Position numbers and translations under genes: made by a program. The notes beneath the pieces are model-generated. The model was not told the DNA's origin. It did no database searches and saw only the letters and a list, made by a program, of their open reading frames with translations. Shown one piece after another: positions 41,373-52,446 of a stretch of DNA of 64,000 nt (its first letter is position 1; every line of letters begins with the position of its first letter). The DNA comes from Vibrio xiamenensis (GTDB lineage: Bacteria; Pseudomonadota; Gammaproteobacteria; Enterobacterales; Vibrionaceae), in contig NZ_FNDD01000007.1 of NCBI RefSeq assembly GCF_900100015.1, positions 62,001 through 126,000 on the forward strand. Reading direction: 5' to 3'.

Positions 41373-42337
41373 AGTTTTTCTCCTGATGTGTTCACGGGTG
41401 TGTTCACAGAAGTGTTCACCTGCTTAGAGACCACTTTACTATGAGCAGGTGCACTAGCCTTTTTTATGGTCAAGTTCCCTTTGATCCTTGGCGCAATAAG
41501 AGCTATCGCAACCAATACCGCCGTGACTAAGTTGAGATCCGATGCTTGCAAACCAAACATGCCAGAACTGAGCGCAAAAGCGACCGCAAGACGATACAAC
41601 ACCGACCCAACAATCACCGCCACCACAGCGACCCAAATTTTACGACCCGGGATCAAAGTTTGACCAAGAATAACGGCAGCGAGACCAACCACTATGGTTC
41701 CCACTCCAGAGGTCACATCAGCAAAACTGTTAGTTTGAGCAAATAAGGCACCAGCAAAGCCCACAAAACCATTAGAGAGAGCCAAACAGAAATAGGTGTA
41801 AAACGCGGTGCTCGCACCTTGCGCGGCGACCATACGTGAATTCACACCCGTTGCACGTAAGCCAAGCCCAAAGTCACTGTTAAGCAAACGCACGACAAAA
41901 ATCGCCGACAGCAGAACCAATACCGCAACCACTAATGGACGAATGTACATCGAGTCACCCATGGCTTCGAAAGGTGTCAAAATCGTATCTTCACCCAGCA
42001 AAGCAATGTTCGGGCGGCCCATAATTCGAATATTGATCGAGAAGGCGGCAATCATGGTCAGAATCGAAGCAAGCAAGTTTAGAATGCCCCAACGTACGGT
42101 CAAATACGCGGTGACCCAGCCCGTTGCTGCGCCAGCGAGAATGGCAAGAAATGTGGCAACCCAAGGGTTTATACCGGCGACGATGGCAGTGGCAGCCACA
42201 GCGGCACCCATTGGAAAACTGCCGTCGACACTCAAATCAGGAAAATCGAGGACACGAAAGGTCAAATAAACGCCTAAGGCGACTAAGCCATAGATGAGAC
42301 CAATTTCCAGCGCCCCGAAGAAAGCGAAAGCAGACAT
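41369..42337 (-). CDS. ABC importer permease (branched-chain amino acid type)
   Basis: The 322-aa protein has about nine hydrophobic helices and belongs to the branched-chain amino acid/ribose permease family (PF02653). It contains the VLDFPDLSVDGSFPMGAAV loop typical of TrpY-type permeases. The last 20 residues are a low-complexity Asn/Thr/Val tail encoded by a three-copy 12-base repeat. It is the middle gene of the importer operon. Confidence 0.9.
   Translation of the reverse strand: MSAFAFFGALEIGLIYGLVALGVYLTFRVLDFPDLSVDGSFPMGAAVAATAIVAGINPWVATFLAILAGAATGWVTAYLTVRWGILNLLASILTMIAAFSINIRIMGRPNIALLGEDTILTPFEAMGDSMYIRPLVVAVLVLLSAIFVVRLLNSDFGLGLRATGVNSRMVAAQGASTAFYTYFCLALSNGFVGFAGALFAQTNSFADVTSGVGTIVVGLAAVILGQTLIPGRKIWVAVVAVIVGSVLYRLAVAFALSSGMFGLQASDLNLVTAVLVAIALIAPRIKGNLTIKKASAPAHSKVVSKQVNTSVNTPVNTSGEKL
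41388..41419. repeat. Three-copy 12-base repeat in the permease 3' end
   Basis: GTGTTCAC occurs at 41388-41395, 41400-41407 and 41412-41419, an exact 12-base period. On the coding strand it gives the VNTS/VNTP/VNTS tail of the permease. It lies just before the ATPase ribosome site. Confidence 0.85.
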
Positions 42338-42400
42338 AAATACTCCCTTTTCTGCTTAAAGGAAAAGTCGGCATGTTGCCATGCCGACGAATACAACAAA

Positions 42401-43366
42401 TTATTTAACGCTGGTCGCGCGATCCAGAACGGATTGAGGGATAGTCATGCCAAGCTTATCTGCGGCAGTTTTGTTGATAACAAGATCAGAACCTTTCGCC
42501 ACTTTCACATCGAGTGAGCCTGGATCCGTACCTTGCAAAATAGCCGCTACGTAATCGGCAGTTTGGATACCAATTTGGTAGTAGTCGAAACCAAGGCTGG
42601 CTACCGCACCACGTTCTACGTATGAGGTTGCTGCGCCAAATACTGGCGTTTTCGCTTGGTTTGCCGCCACAATCATGCCTTCGATGGCACTGGCGACTGT
42701 GTTATCAATCAATGCGTAAATGATATCAGATTTATCTGCAATCGCTTGAGTTGCAGATTGAACATCAGCACTCTTAAGTGCAGTCGCTTCAACCAATTTG
42801 ATACCGTGTTTTTTGGTTGAGGACTTAAGCAATTCCATTAGGCTAACCGCATTGGCTTCACCAGGGTTGTAAACCACACCAATGGATTTCACATTTGGCA
42901 TTAGCTCTTTGATCAACTCAACATGTTGTTCAACGGGTGACAAATCAGACAGACCTGTAACGTTCTTTCCAGGTTTTTCCATCGTTTTAACCAGTTTTGC
43001 GCCAACCGGGTCGGTGACCGCGGTAAAGACCACTGGAATTGACTTAGTTGCTGAAACCAATGCCTGAGCCGTTGGCGTTGCGATACCGACCAAAACGTCC
43101 GGTTGTTCACCGACAAACTGGCGAGCAATCTGAACCGCAATGGCTGGGTTACCCTGAGCCGTTTTATATTCAAATTCGAGGTTTTTGCCTTCAACGTAGC
43201 CTTTGGCTTTCAACCCATCCAAAAGACCTTGGCGAGTCGCGTCGAGAGCGGGGTGTTCAACAATTTGTGATACTGCGACTTTGGCGGTTTGCGCCATAAT
43301 ACTGGTGGAGGAGAGTAATGCTGCGCCAGCGAGAACGGCCGTCGCAAATGCTTTACCTGCTTTCAT
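42401..43366 (-). CDS. ABC importer solute-binding protein (PF04392 family)
   Basis: The 321-aa protein has a signal peptide (about 1-24, ending SIMAQ) and a PF04392 solute-binding fold with segments VGIATPTAQALVSATKSIPVVFTAVTDP and YNPGEANAVSLM. Relatives include the tryptophan-binding TrpX. The ATG at 43366 has AAGGAG 5 bases upstream and is preferred over the longer in-frame form from 43444, which lacks a signal peptide. It is the first gene of a three-gene importer. Confidence 0.92.
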   Translation of the reverse strand: MKAGKAFATAVLAGAALLSSTSIMAQTAKVAVSQIVEHPALDATRQGLLDGLKAKGYVEGKNLEFEYKTAQGNPAIAVQIARQFVGEQPDVLVGIATPTAQALVSATKSIPVVFTAVTDPVGAKLVKTMEKPGKNVTGLSDLSPVEQHVELIKELMPNVKSIGVVYNPGEANAVSLMELLKSSTKKHGIKLVEATALKSADVQSATQAIADKSDIIYALIDNTVASAIEGMIVAANQAKTPVFGAATSYVERGAVASLGFDYYQIGIQTADYVAAILQGTDPGSLDVKVAKGSDLVINKTAADKLGMTIPQSVLDRATSVK

Positions 43367-43523
43367 CTTAACTCCTTGATTTAAGCAAATTATTATTGAT
43401 GTTGTGTAATATTTAATTATTAGTCTAGTGCACATATCAGGCACTTGACTTCATTATTACCAATAAGTTTACGCAAAGGGAAGCAGGTTTTGGTGGGATA
43501 ACGAAAAAAAGAGAGCTACACAG

Positions 43524-44738
43524 TTATTCAGCGGGTTTTGTTGCTTGAATCAACACATTGCGCGGCGTAATGTTACGCGCACAAAACTCACCGAGCTTAA
43601 CTTTATAACCGGCCTCAGCAAGAAACTGGCTTTTATCCAATACCAGCCAAATTTCCAAAGGTCGTTTAAAGAGTGACTGGACCAGACTGAGTTTTTCCAT
43701 ATGCCAGAAACGCTCTAGCCCGAGCGCATAATAGTAGGCAAAATCGCATTCAAGCAGTGCGATTTGTTTGCTGTCTGCCGCCCAACGGCAAAATTGTTCA
43801 AAACCTTGCCCGAGCGCGGATTTTTTAATGCTCGGAATCGGCGTATATTCCTCATGACCTAATTGTTGGCGCAGCAAGAGATCGAAACCAAGTCGATAAC
43901 TCATTTCCAATTGCCGATGGCGCTTAACACGCTCGCCTCCGGTTACTGTCTGCTGAAGTGGAATTCGCAGTTCTGCACGATTCAAACGCAAAGAAGATTG
44001 CTGAGCTACTTTTGACAGCGGTTGATATTCGCTGTTTGCCGTTAAGTGGTAACAACACGGCGATAACGAAACAGCAGGCAACTGATGTGCGACGGCCTTT
44101 TTAATTAGGGTCTGATGCAAATCACCGCATGCATGCAAAGCCACCGCATGTTGACGTGAGTGAAAGACCTCATCAATCCCCTCTTGTAGTACATCAGCTT
44201 GAATAAAACGTTGGTTATTGATTCCCAATGCCAAACTTTGCGCAGCACCGCTTTCACAAAGCGCCTGCTGATATTCAACGCTGGTGACAGGATGTTGGGT
44301 GTGGTGAGAAAGAACTCGGCCTAAAAAACCCTTTCCAGAGCACCATTCAAGCCATTCATCACTATTGTTAATGGAGATAGCCTGCGTTCCCATCGACTCG
44401 ATTTGTTGCAACTTTCGTCCTGGGATGCCGACATGAAATGCGGCAGGTAATGGATTCGAGTCAGCTTCCAACCTTGGCAATTGACCAAGACGCAAAGCTT
44501 CACTTAATCCAGAAATAAATGGGGCAAGTACAGCTACCAACATTTCAGGCTGCTGCAGATACTCCTCGACTTGTTGATCAGTGAGCGAGTTTAACCAGTT
44601 GCAAAGCTCTGGTGCGTGAGTTTGCCAAGTCGTAGGAAGGGTCGTCGCTTCAAGCGATGCAAAAAACGGCTCAAAGCGCCAAAAAGCCTGATGCTGAATT
44701 AGAAAGTGATCAAGGGTTAGAAAAGTACTGCGCATCAT
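43524..44738 (-). CDS. SAM-dependent methyltransferase (Methyltransf_32-like)
   Basis: The 404-aa protein has a Rossmann-type SAM site beginning in EWCSGKGFLGRVLSHH (about 132-147), the motif VALHACGDLHQTL and the SPCCYHLT motif typical of the PF13679 group, which includes eukaryotic METTL25-like proteins. The substrate is unknown. Two ATGs begin the frame; the second (44735) has slightly better spacing from GAGGA. The gene is followed by the solute-binding protein gene on the same strand, after a 157-base gap. Confidence 0.82.
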   Translation of the reverse strand: MMRSTFLTLDHFLIQHQAFWRFEPFFASLEATTLPTTWQTHAPELCNWLNSLTDQQVEEYLQQPEMLVAVLAPFISGLSEALRLGQLPRLEADSNPLPAAFHVGIPGRKLQQIESMGTQAISINNSDEWLEWCSGKGFLGRVLSHHTQHPVTSVEYQQALCESGAAQSLALGINNQRFIQADVLQEGIDEVFHSRQHAVALHACGDLHQTLIKKAVAHQLPAVSLSPCCYHLTANSEYQPLSKVAQQSSLRLNRAELRIPLQQTVTGGERVKRHRQLEMSYRLGFDLLLRQQLGHEEYTPIPSIKKSALGQGFEQFCRWAADSKQIALLECDFAYYYALGLERFWHMEKLSLVQSLFKRPLEIWLVLDKSQFLAEAGYKVKLGEFCARNITPRNVLIQATKPAE

Positions 44739-44794
44739 GCTTCCTCAAAAAATGGCATTTTAAGGCCAAACACAATGCGCATAAAGCGCAATCA

Positions 44795-46059
<1,265 letters not shown>

Positions 46060-46833
46060 ATGGGATTTATGAATATAGTTCTGATTGTCGCTCTTATCGC
46101 CATCTTATTAATCCTTGTACTCGGCTATAACATAATGCTGCAATACAAGGTGAAAGCAGAAAGTGCGCGTAAGCAAGAGAGTGCTCGTTATGTCGCTATG
46201 ATAGATGCAACGGAAGATTTAATAGGACATGCTCACCATCTCCCATACAGTAAAGAGTTGTTGGTGTGTCTGAATAACCGTATTTTGGATTCACTGATCA
46301 ATATGTTCGAGCTTGATCCAAAAAACCGTCAGCTAGAACAGCGAATCGAAAGCGTTAAACAACAAATTAAGCAGCTACAGGAAAATTACCAAGGTGGCGA
46401 CACCAGCGCATTTAAAGTGCCGAGTAGTGACAAACAAGCCATTGTGATGCTCAAACTTGTTAAACGACTGCGCGATACCATTCGCACTGAGCACAATAAA
46501 GGCCGCTTTGATACTCAAGCGTATGTCACAGAAAATGGTCGTCTTGAAACGATTCAAACTCGAATCAACATCGAAAATGTTATCAAGCGCTCTAAAGATG
46601 CCATTGTACGCGGTCAACCAGGCACCGCATTGCAACTACTGCGTAAAGGCTTAGATGTTTTAGCAACCAAGAACGATACCTACTCTGCGCAGGCGCGTGA
46701 GAAGCTTCAAATGATGCTGGATGAGCTTGAACAAAAACGTCAGACTCGCAGTGCTGAGCAGCTTCAACAAATCGAAGAGAAAGAGCGCCAAGACGATATG
46801 GATGCGCTATTTGGCGAAAAGAAAAAGTGGTAG
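46060..46833 (+). CDS. Unrecognised single-pass membrane protein with coiled coils
   Basis: I do not recognise this 257-aa protein. It has one N-terminal membrane helix (about 4-26) and then a cytoplasmic part that is almost all helical, with heptad-like Glu/Lys/Gln-rich stretches (about 85-110 and 205-250). A repeat-like helical part (about 125-205, NVIKRSKDAIVRGQPGTALQLLRKGL) resembles a TPR-like helical pair. An alternative start is the ATG at 46069. It is monocistronic with its own terminator. A scaffold or envelope-linked role would fit, but nothing shows it. Confidence 0.8.
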   Translation: MGFMNIVLIVALIAILLILVLGYNIMLQYKVKAESARKQESARYVAMIDATEDLIGHAHHLPYSKELLVCLNNRILDSLINMFELDPKNRQLEQRIESVKQQIKQLQENYQGGDTSAFKVPSSDKQAIVMLKLVKRLRDTIRTEHNKGRFDTQAYVTENGRLETIQTRINIENVIKRSKDAIVRGQPGTALQLLRKGLDVLATKNDTYSAQAREKLQMMLDELEQKRQTRSAEQLQQIEEKERQDDMDALFGEKKKW

Positions 46834-46850
46834 GCCAATTTTAGATATTC

Positions 46851-46877
46851 AAAGCCGCTCCAATTGGGCGGCTTTTT
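46851..46877 (+). terminator. Terminator of the coiled-coil membrane protein gene
   Basis: AAAGCCGCTC and GGGCGGCTTT pair around CAATT with six T after. It lies about 18 bases after the stop. Confidence 0.85.
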
Positions 46878-46983
46878 TGTGTTTGCTCACTCAAGCAGTA
46901 ACTCGTTAGGGAGGCGCACTTATTCACCTCAACTTTTTATTCATGATACACTTCAAGCAGCTTTTTAAACCCAGCCAATAATA

Positions 46984-47745
46984 ATGTATCAAGAACTTCT
47001 AGCCCCGATTAACGCTTTTCTGCGCTGCGACACACCTGACTCATGGATAGAGCACGCGAAAAAACCTGACAATTTATCCATTATTTTACGTGACCACTTA
47101 CTGTGTGAATTAAAAGCAGCGCAAAGCGCGGTATTTTTGTTAAAACGCTACGTTTTAACCCAAGATGGCATTGAACAAATCACCAAATTGGTTGCGCCTT
47201 ATGAACAGTTTGCCTATAAGCTGATTGGGAACCGTGAGAGTTTAAAAGCCAAAAACACCCTTTCAAAACTCATTGAGCCACGCGTAGATTGTGCCTATGG
47301 CCAGGATATGATCGATAAAATGGTGCTGCTGATCCGCGAAGAGTTGCATCATTTCTATCAAGTCTTAGAGATTATTGAAGATAACGGTTTTGAGTACGAA
47401 CCAATACCTGCGTCACGCTATGCAAAAGGCATGATCAAACACGTGCGTACTTACGAGCCGGAAGCACTCATCGACAAGCTGATTATCGGTGCTTTCATCG
47501 AAGCGCGTTCATGCGAGCGTTTTGCTAAATTGGCGCCACACTTAGATGATGAGATCGGAAAATTTTACGTCTCCCTACTTCGCTCGGAAGCACGGCACTA
47601 CCAAGACTACCTAGCTCTCGCACAAGAGATATCCGATAGCGATATATCTGAGCGAATTAGCCATTTCGCCAACGTCGAAGCACAACTGATTTGCGAGCCT
47701 GACACAGACTTTAAATTCCACAGTGGCGCGCCTCAGTTTGCATAA
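46984..47745 (+). CDS. miaE: tRNA-(ms2io6A)-hydroxylase MiaE
   Basis: MiaE hydroxylates the isopentenyl side chain of ms2i6A37 in tRNA. The 253-aa protein is a ferritin-like four-helix diiron enzyme with metal-ligand motifs CELKAAQS, EELHHFYQ, EARSCERF and SEARHYQDYL. It converges on pyrF across a bidirectional terminator. Confidence 0.95.
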   Translation: MYQELLAPINAFLRCDTPDSWIEHAKKPDNLSIILRDHLLCELKAAQSAVFLLKRYVLTQDGIEQITKLVAPYEQFAYKLIGNRESLKAKNTLSKLIEPRVDCAYGQDMIDKMVLLIREELHHFYQVLEIIEDNGFEYEPIPASRYAKGMIKHVRTYEPEALIDKLIIGAFIEARSCERFAKLAPHLDDEIGKFYVSLLRSEARHYQDYLALAQEISDSDISERISHFANVEAQLICEPDTDFKFHSGAPQFA

Positions 47746-47755
47746 TTCACATACA

Positions 47756-47782
47756 AATAACGCCCTCATTGAGGGCGTTATT
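47756..47782. terminator. Bidirectional terminator between miaE and pyrF
   Basis: AATAACGCCCTC and GAGGGCGTTATT pair perfectly around ATT. It is close to the pyrF stop. Confidence 0.85.
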
Positions 47783-47786
47783 CATT

Positions 47787-48482
47787 TTATGCTAACGAGG
47801 CATTAATCTGCTGCAACACTAAAGCAGGATCGCTTGCTTGCGTGATAGGGCGACCGATAACCAAGTAATCAGAGCCTGCGGCTATCGCATCGACAGGCGT
47901 CATGATGCGGCGCTGATCCGCAGCTTCGGAGCCCGCTGGGCGAATCCCCGGAGTCACCAATTTAAAGTCACTACCGAGCGCAGTTTTCAGCATATTTGAC
48001 TCTTGTGCAGAACATACTACACCGTCTAAACCTGCATTTTTGGTCAGCGTTGCCAATCGCATGACTTGCTCTTGTGGCGCAACATCAATACCGATACCTT
48101 GCAGGTCACTTTGCTCCATACTGGTCAGCACTGTAACACCAATTAATAGTGGGCGATCTTTGCCGTATGGTTCAAGAATTTCTCGTGACGCTTGCATCAT
48201 ACGCTCACCACCACTGGCGTGCACATTCACCATCCAAACCCCCATCTCAGCGGCTGCGCGCACCGCTTTTGAACAGGTGTTTGGAATATCGTGGAATTTA
48301 AGGTCCAAAAACACCGAAAAGCCGCGTTGATGTAATTGATCGACAAAGCTTGGCCCAAATAGCGTAAACATTTCTTTGCCTACTTTCAGACGGCAGGAAT
48401 TAGGGTCGATTTTGTCGACAAAGGTTAACGCATCTTTTTGATTTGCATAATCCAAAGCGACAATCACTTTTTGATCAATCAT
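47787..48482 (-). CDS. pyrF: Orotidine 5'-phosphate decarboxylase PyrF
   Basis: PyrF makes UMP from OMP. The 231-aa TIM-barrel protein has VALDYANQ near the start, the catalytic [10 protein letters not shown] loop (Lys and Asp residues) and the phosphate-binding VIGRPITQA. The ATG at 48482 was chosen for family length and for GGAG 6 bases before it. It follows lapA-lapB in the usual order. Confidence 0.97.
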   Translation of the reverse strand: MIDQKVIVALDYANQKDALTFVDKIDPNSCRLKVGKEMFTLFGPSFVDQLHQRGFSVFLDLKFHDIPNTCSKAVRAAAEMGVWMVNVHASGGERMMQASREILEPYGKDRPLLIGVTVLTSMEQSDLQGIGIDVAPQEQVMRLATLTKNAGLDGVVCSAQESNMLKTALGSDFKLVTPGIRPAGSEAADQRRIMTPVDAIAAGSDYLVIGRPITQASDPALVLQQINASLA

Positions 48483-48584
48483 TGTTTCTCCCATTTTTAA
48501 TCATGTGCCTTCTATCCAATGTAAAACCAGTTACTCATTGAAGGCCAAAAAAATGCAGCTAACAAAGTAGCTGCATAGATAAAA

Positions 48585-49754
48585 TTATTCACCATCCAAT
48601 CCGCGAATTGGCTTGATGGTCCCCCACCCTTTACACGATGGACAATGCCAATATAAAGAGTGAGTCGAAAAACCACATTTTCGACAACGATAGTGAGGCT
48701 TCACTTTTAATTGCTCACCCACCAATTTTTGCAAGGTTCCCAAACTTTCTTTCGCTCGGCCTTCTTCTGCTTCCATCAAATGGTAATCCATCAAACGATA
48801 GAAACCTTTCATCGTCGGGTTTTTAACCAATTGCCTTGTGAGCATCTCCTGAGCAGAACCTGCACCTTCGTGCTGTGCGACCAACTGCGCTAACATCAGC
48901 TCTGCAGATACACCGGCCTTGCTCGCAATGCATTGGCGTAAGAAATCCAGTAGTTCCGACTCTTGATTTAGATGATGGTAGCACTCGGCCAATGTTGGTA
49001 AAACTTCGCTGATAAAATCAGAGTCCTGATCGAGAACCTGAGTTAAATAATTGATGGTTTGCCGATAGTCTTGTTTCTCTAAATATTGGCGACCCAATGC
49101 AATACTGGCACGCACACAGCGTTTGTCTTCTTGCAGCGCTTTTTTAAAGTATTGTGTCGCCTTTTCGTTGTTCCCTTCCGCCTTTTGCTGCATCGCCAAT
49201 TCACACCAAAAGTGACCAATTGCGGAGCGCATACGGCGTTTGCCTGCCCTCACCAATACATTTGCATAGTGAATCGCTTTTTCCCACTCGCGGGTTTGCT
49301 GATAAATAGAAACAAGTTGGTAAAGTGCGGCTTCTTTGTGTTCAGGCTCATCCACAAGTTGTTCAAAAATCTTTTCGGCACGATCTAAAAAGCCTGAAAC
49401 CATATAGTCTTTAGCCAGTTGTTGAAGTGCGATATTTTTTTGATCTATGGTCAAACCTGAACGAGAAATCAAATTTTGGTGGATGCGGATAGCGCGGTCG
49501 ACTTCACCTCGAGAACGAAACAGATTCCCGAGTGCTAAATGAGTATCTATGGTCTCATTGTCGACTTGTAGAAGTTCAATAAAATGATCAACGGCCTTAT
49601 CTGACTGGTCTGAAAGTAGTAAGTTCAGACCGGTCACATATTGACGAGATATTTGATTTGACTGCTTTTGCTTATCTTGTTGCGCACTACGATTACCCAT
49701 ATACCAACCATATGCGGCGGCAATCGGTAGTAACAAGAAGAGTATTTCAAGCAT
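48585..49754 (-). CDS. lapB: Lipopolysaccharide assembly protein LapB (YciM)
   Basis: LapB controls lipid A synthesis by presenting LpxC to FtsH and by helping LPS assembly. The 389-aa protein has an N-terminal membrane anchor (about 2-18), a run of TPR repeats (about 35-330) and a C-terminal rubredoxin-type zinc site with CRKCGFSTH and CPSCKGW. It is cotranscribed with lapA, 35 bases after its stop. Confidence 0.96.
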   Translation of the reverse strand: MLEILFLLLPIAAAYGWYMGNRSAQQDKQKQSNQISRQYVTGLNLLLSDQSDKAVDHFIELLQVDNETIDTHLALGNLFRSRGEVDRAIRIHQNLISRSGLTIDQKNIALQQLAKDYMVSGFLDRAEKIFEQLVDEPEHKEAALYQLVSIYQQTREWEKAIHYANVLVRAGKRRMRSAIGHFWCELAMQQKAEGNNEKATQYFKKALQEDKRCVRASIALGRQYLEKQDYRQTINYLTQVLDQDSDFISEVLPTLAECYHHLNQESELLDFLRQCIASKAGVSAELMLAQLVAQHEGAGSAQEMLTRQLVKNPTMKGFYRLMDYHLMEAEEGRAKESLGTLQKLVGEQLKVKPHYRCRKCGFSTHSLYWHCPSCKGWGTIKPIRGLDGE

Positions 49755-49789
49755 TGAATAAAGTGCCTATCCGTCTGTAATTCTTAGAC

Positions 49790-50065
49790 TTAGCTATTTT
49801 CCTCAACTTTATCGATAGTGGCTGATAGTTTTTTCAGTTGCTTGTTTAGCTTACGCACTTGCAACCGAGATTTGAGATGAAGTCCACCAAAGATAAGCCA
49901 GGAAAGAGCAAAGCCAACAACAAATACGACGCCCAATAACGTTGAGAGATGGAACTCGCCTTGTGCAAGCAAATAGTTAAATGTAACAAGAACTTGGTTT
50001 TGAGAACCAAGTGCCAGTGCAATAAGGAAGAGAGCAATCACGGCTATGATTTTTATAATTTTCAT
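49790..50065 (-). CDS. lapA: Lipopolysaccharide assembly protein LapA (YciS)
   Basis: LapA is the small membrane partner of LapB. The 91-aa protein has two membrane helices (about 4-22 and 43-64) and a short cytoplasmic coiled coil at the end. The lapA-lapB order matches E. coli. The start ATG at 50065 lacks a strong ribosome site but no better one is near. Confidence 0.92.
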   Translation of the reverse strand: MKIIKIIAVIALFLIALALGSQNQVLVTFNYLLAQGEFHLSTLLGVVFVVGFALSWLIFGGLHLKSRLQVRKLNKQLKKLSATIDKVEENS

Positions 50066-50150
50066 GTTCCATCACCTTAGCAAAGTAGCGGATAAGATTA
50101 TGCAGTAAAAACACGTAACAAACCATGAGAATATTACGCACTGACGCCAT

Positions 50151-50181
50151 AAAAAAACGGCACACGATAGTATGCCGCTTT
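50151..50181 (-). terminator. Terminator of ihfB
   Basis: CGGCATAC and GTGTGCCG pair with one wobble around a short loop, followed by seven T on the minus strand. Confidence 0.75.
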
Positions 50182-50201
50182 TTACTGTATCATTGCAAAG
50201 A

Positions 50202-50483
50202 TCAGCTAAGATTCACTCTTTCACGCAATTCTTTACCTGGCTTGAAGTGAGGTACAAACTTACCTTCTAACTCTACTTTATCGCCAGTTTTTGGGTTGCG
50301 TCCAACGCGAGGCTCTCGATAGTGAAGAGAGAAACTACCGAAACCGCGAATTTCGATTCTATCACCACGTTCTAGCGTTGATGCCATGTGCTCTAAAATG
50401 TCTTTAACCGCATCTTCAATCTCTTTGGCCGAAAGATGTGTTTGCTCAGCACAGAGTCTTTCAATCAATTCAGACTTAGTCAT
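50202..50483 (-). CDS. ihfB: Integration host factor subunit beta IhfB
   Basis: IhfB pairs with IhfA to bend DNA sharply. The 93-aa protein has the standard fold, beginning [10 protein letters not shown], with the DNA-binding arm [24 protein letters not shown]. The ATG at 50483 was chosen over a nine-codon upstream extension on family length (94 in E. coli). It lies downstream of rpsA, the conserved rpsA-ihfB order, but after its own terminator. Confidence 0.97.
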   Translation of the reverse strand: MTKSELIERLCAEQTHLSAKEIEDAVKDILEHMASTLERGDRIEIRGFGSFSLHYREPRVGRNPKTGDKVELEGKFVPHFKPGKELRERVNLS

Positions 50484-50634
50484 AGTTTCCCTCGTAGCGT
50501 AATTTATCACTTATTATAGTAAGTAATATTAATTCCAACAAACACTTGCTTGTTATTCTAGCTTTTTTTTAACCAAGATGCCTAACAATTCCTGTCATAA
50601 TTTAAACAAATACTGAACTGGGTTTACTGGCAAT

Positions 50635-50660
50635 AAAAAAGGAGCCATACGGCTCCTTTT
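50635..50660 (-). terminator. Terminator of rpsA
   Basis: AAAAGGAGCC and GGCTCCTTTT pair around ATAC, followed by T residues on the minus strand. Confidence 0.9.
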
Positions 50661-50675
50661 AGTCAAAGAGTGAAA

Positions 50676-52343
50676 TTATTCACCTTTTGCAGCTTTGAAT
50701 GCGTCAGCCATAGCGTTACCGAAACCACCTTCGTCTTGGTTCAGAGTTGCCATTGCTTCTTGCTCTTCTGCTTCATCTTTCGCTTTGATAGATAGGTTAA
50801 CTACGCGGTTTTTACGGTCTACACCAGTAAATTTCGCTTCAACGCTATCACCAACGCTTAGGATTAGAGAAGCATCTTCAACGCGGTCACGTGCGATTTC
50901 AGAAACGCGGATGTAACCTTCTACGCCTTCTTCAAGCTCGATAGTTGCGCCTTTCGCATCAACAGCAGTAACAGTACCGTTTACTAGAGTACCTTTCTTG
51001 TTGTCTGCAACGTAAGCATTGAATGGGTCATTTTCCATTTGCTTAACGCCTAGAGAAATACGCTCACGCTCTGCGTCTACAGCTAGAACAACTGCAGAGA
51101 TCTCGTCGCCTTTCTTGTATTCACGAACCGCTTCTTCACCAGCAACGTTCCATGAGATATCAGATAGGTGAACTAGACCATCGATGCCGCCTTCAAGACC
51201 GATAAAGATACCGAAGTCAGTGATAGACTTGATCTTACCAGTTACTTTGTCGCCTTTAGCTTGCGCTTCAGCGAAAGACTGCCATGGGTTAGCTTTACAC
51301 TGTTTCAGACCTAGAGAGATACGACGACGTTCTTCGTCGATTTCAAGAACCATAACCTCAACTTCGTCGCCAACATTAACAACTTTAGATGGGTGGATGT
51401 TCTTGTTAGTCCAATCCATTTCAGAAACGTGTACTAGACCTTCAACGCCTTCTTCGATTTCAACGAAGCAGCCGTAGTCAGTTAGGTTAGTAACGCGACC
51501 AGTTAGTTTGTGACCTTCTGGGTAACGCTTAGCGATTGCTACCCATGGATCTTCACCTAGCTGTTTCAGACCTAGAGATACGCGAGTACGCTCACGGTCG
51601 AACTTAAGAACTTTAACTGTGATTTCATCACCAACGTTAACGATCTCAGATGGGTGTTTAACGCGTTTCCAAGCCATATCAGTGATGTGTAGAAGACCGT
51701 CAACACCACCTAGGTCTACGAATGCACCGTAGTCAGTAAGGTTCTTAACGATACCTTTAACTTCGCTGCCTTCTTGTAGAGTTTCAAGAAGCTCTTCACG
51801 TTCAACGCTGTTTTCAGATTCGATAACTGCGCGACGAGAAACAACTACGTTGTTACGCTTCTGGTCTAGCTTGATAACTTTGAACTCTAGCTCTTTGTTT
51901 TCTAGGTGAGCAGTGTCGCGAATTGGACGTACGTCTACTAGAGAACCAGGAAGGAAAGCACGGATACCGTTTAGTTCAACAGTGAAACCGCCTTTAACTT
52001 TACCGTTGATGATACCAACAACAGTTTCAGCTTCTTCGTAAGCTTTCTCAAGAACGATCCAAGCTTCGTGACGTTTCGCTTTCTCACGTGAAAGTTGAGT
52101 TTCACCGAAACCATCTTCAACAGCGTCTAGAGCTACGTCTACTTCAGCACCTACTTCAACTTCAAGTTCGCCAGCAGCGTTCTTGAATTGTTCTGCAGGG
52201 ATAGCAGACTCAGACTTAAGACCAGCGTCAACAAGAACGAAACCGTTCTCGATAGCTACTACAGTACCTTTAACGATGCTGCCTTGTTGGAATTCTGTTT
52301 CGTTTAGAAACTCTTCAAAGAGTTGAGCAAAAGATTCAGTCAT
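50676..52343 (-). CDS. rpsA: Ribosomal protein bS1 RpsA
   Basis: bS1 helps the 30S subunit unfold and bind mRNA. The 555-aa protein (E. coli 557) has six S1 domains, of which the repeats with [22 protein letters not shown] and [22 protein letters not shown] are the clearest. No truncation is seen. A leader of about 100 bases follows cmk. Confidence 0.98.
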   Translation of the reverse strand: MTESFAQLFEEFLNETEFQQGSIVKGTVVAIENGFVLVDAGLKSESAIPAEQFKNAAGELEVEVGAEVDVALDAVEDGFGETQLSREKAKRHEAWIVLEKAYEEAETVVGIINGKVKGGFTVELNGIRAFLPGSLVDVRPIRDTAHLENKELEFKVIKLDQKRNNVVVSRRAVIESENSVEREELLETLQEGSEVKGIVKNLTDYGAFVDLGGVDGLLHITDMAWKRVKHPSEIVNVGDEITVKVLKFDRERTRVSLGLKQLGEDPWVAIAKRYPEGHKLTGRVTNLTDYGCFVEIEEGVEGLVHVSEMDWTNKNIHPSKVVNVGDEVEVMVLEIDEERRRISLGLKQCKANPWQSFAEAQAKGDKVTGKIKSITDFGIFIGLEGGIDGLVHLSDISWNVAGEEAVREYKKGDEISAVVLAVDAERERISLGVKQMENDPFNAYVADNKKGTLVNGTVTAVDAKGATIELEEGVEGYIRVSEIARDRVEDASLILSVGDSVEAKFTGVDRKNRVVNLSIKAKDEAEEQEAMATLNQDEGGFGNAMADAFKAAKGE

Positions 52344-52440
52344 TTAGTTAATCTTCAATAAATTAAACGTCCACGGGTGTCCTACCACATGGGGTTATTA
52401 AATTCGCCAGTCATCATCCTTGCGACCAACGCTCCAGCCA
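52344..52440 (-). promoter_or_regulatory. rpsA leader, candidate S1 autoregulatory RNA
   Basis: The leader just upstream of rpsA contains GGTAGGACACC and GGATGATGACTGG segments with GGA in potential loops and ends GAAGATTAACTAAATG. In E. coli, S1 represses its own translation through a leader of GGA-containing hairpins. The similarity in layout is seen; function is inferred. Confidence 0.4.
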
Positions 52441-52446
52441 GCAAGC

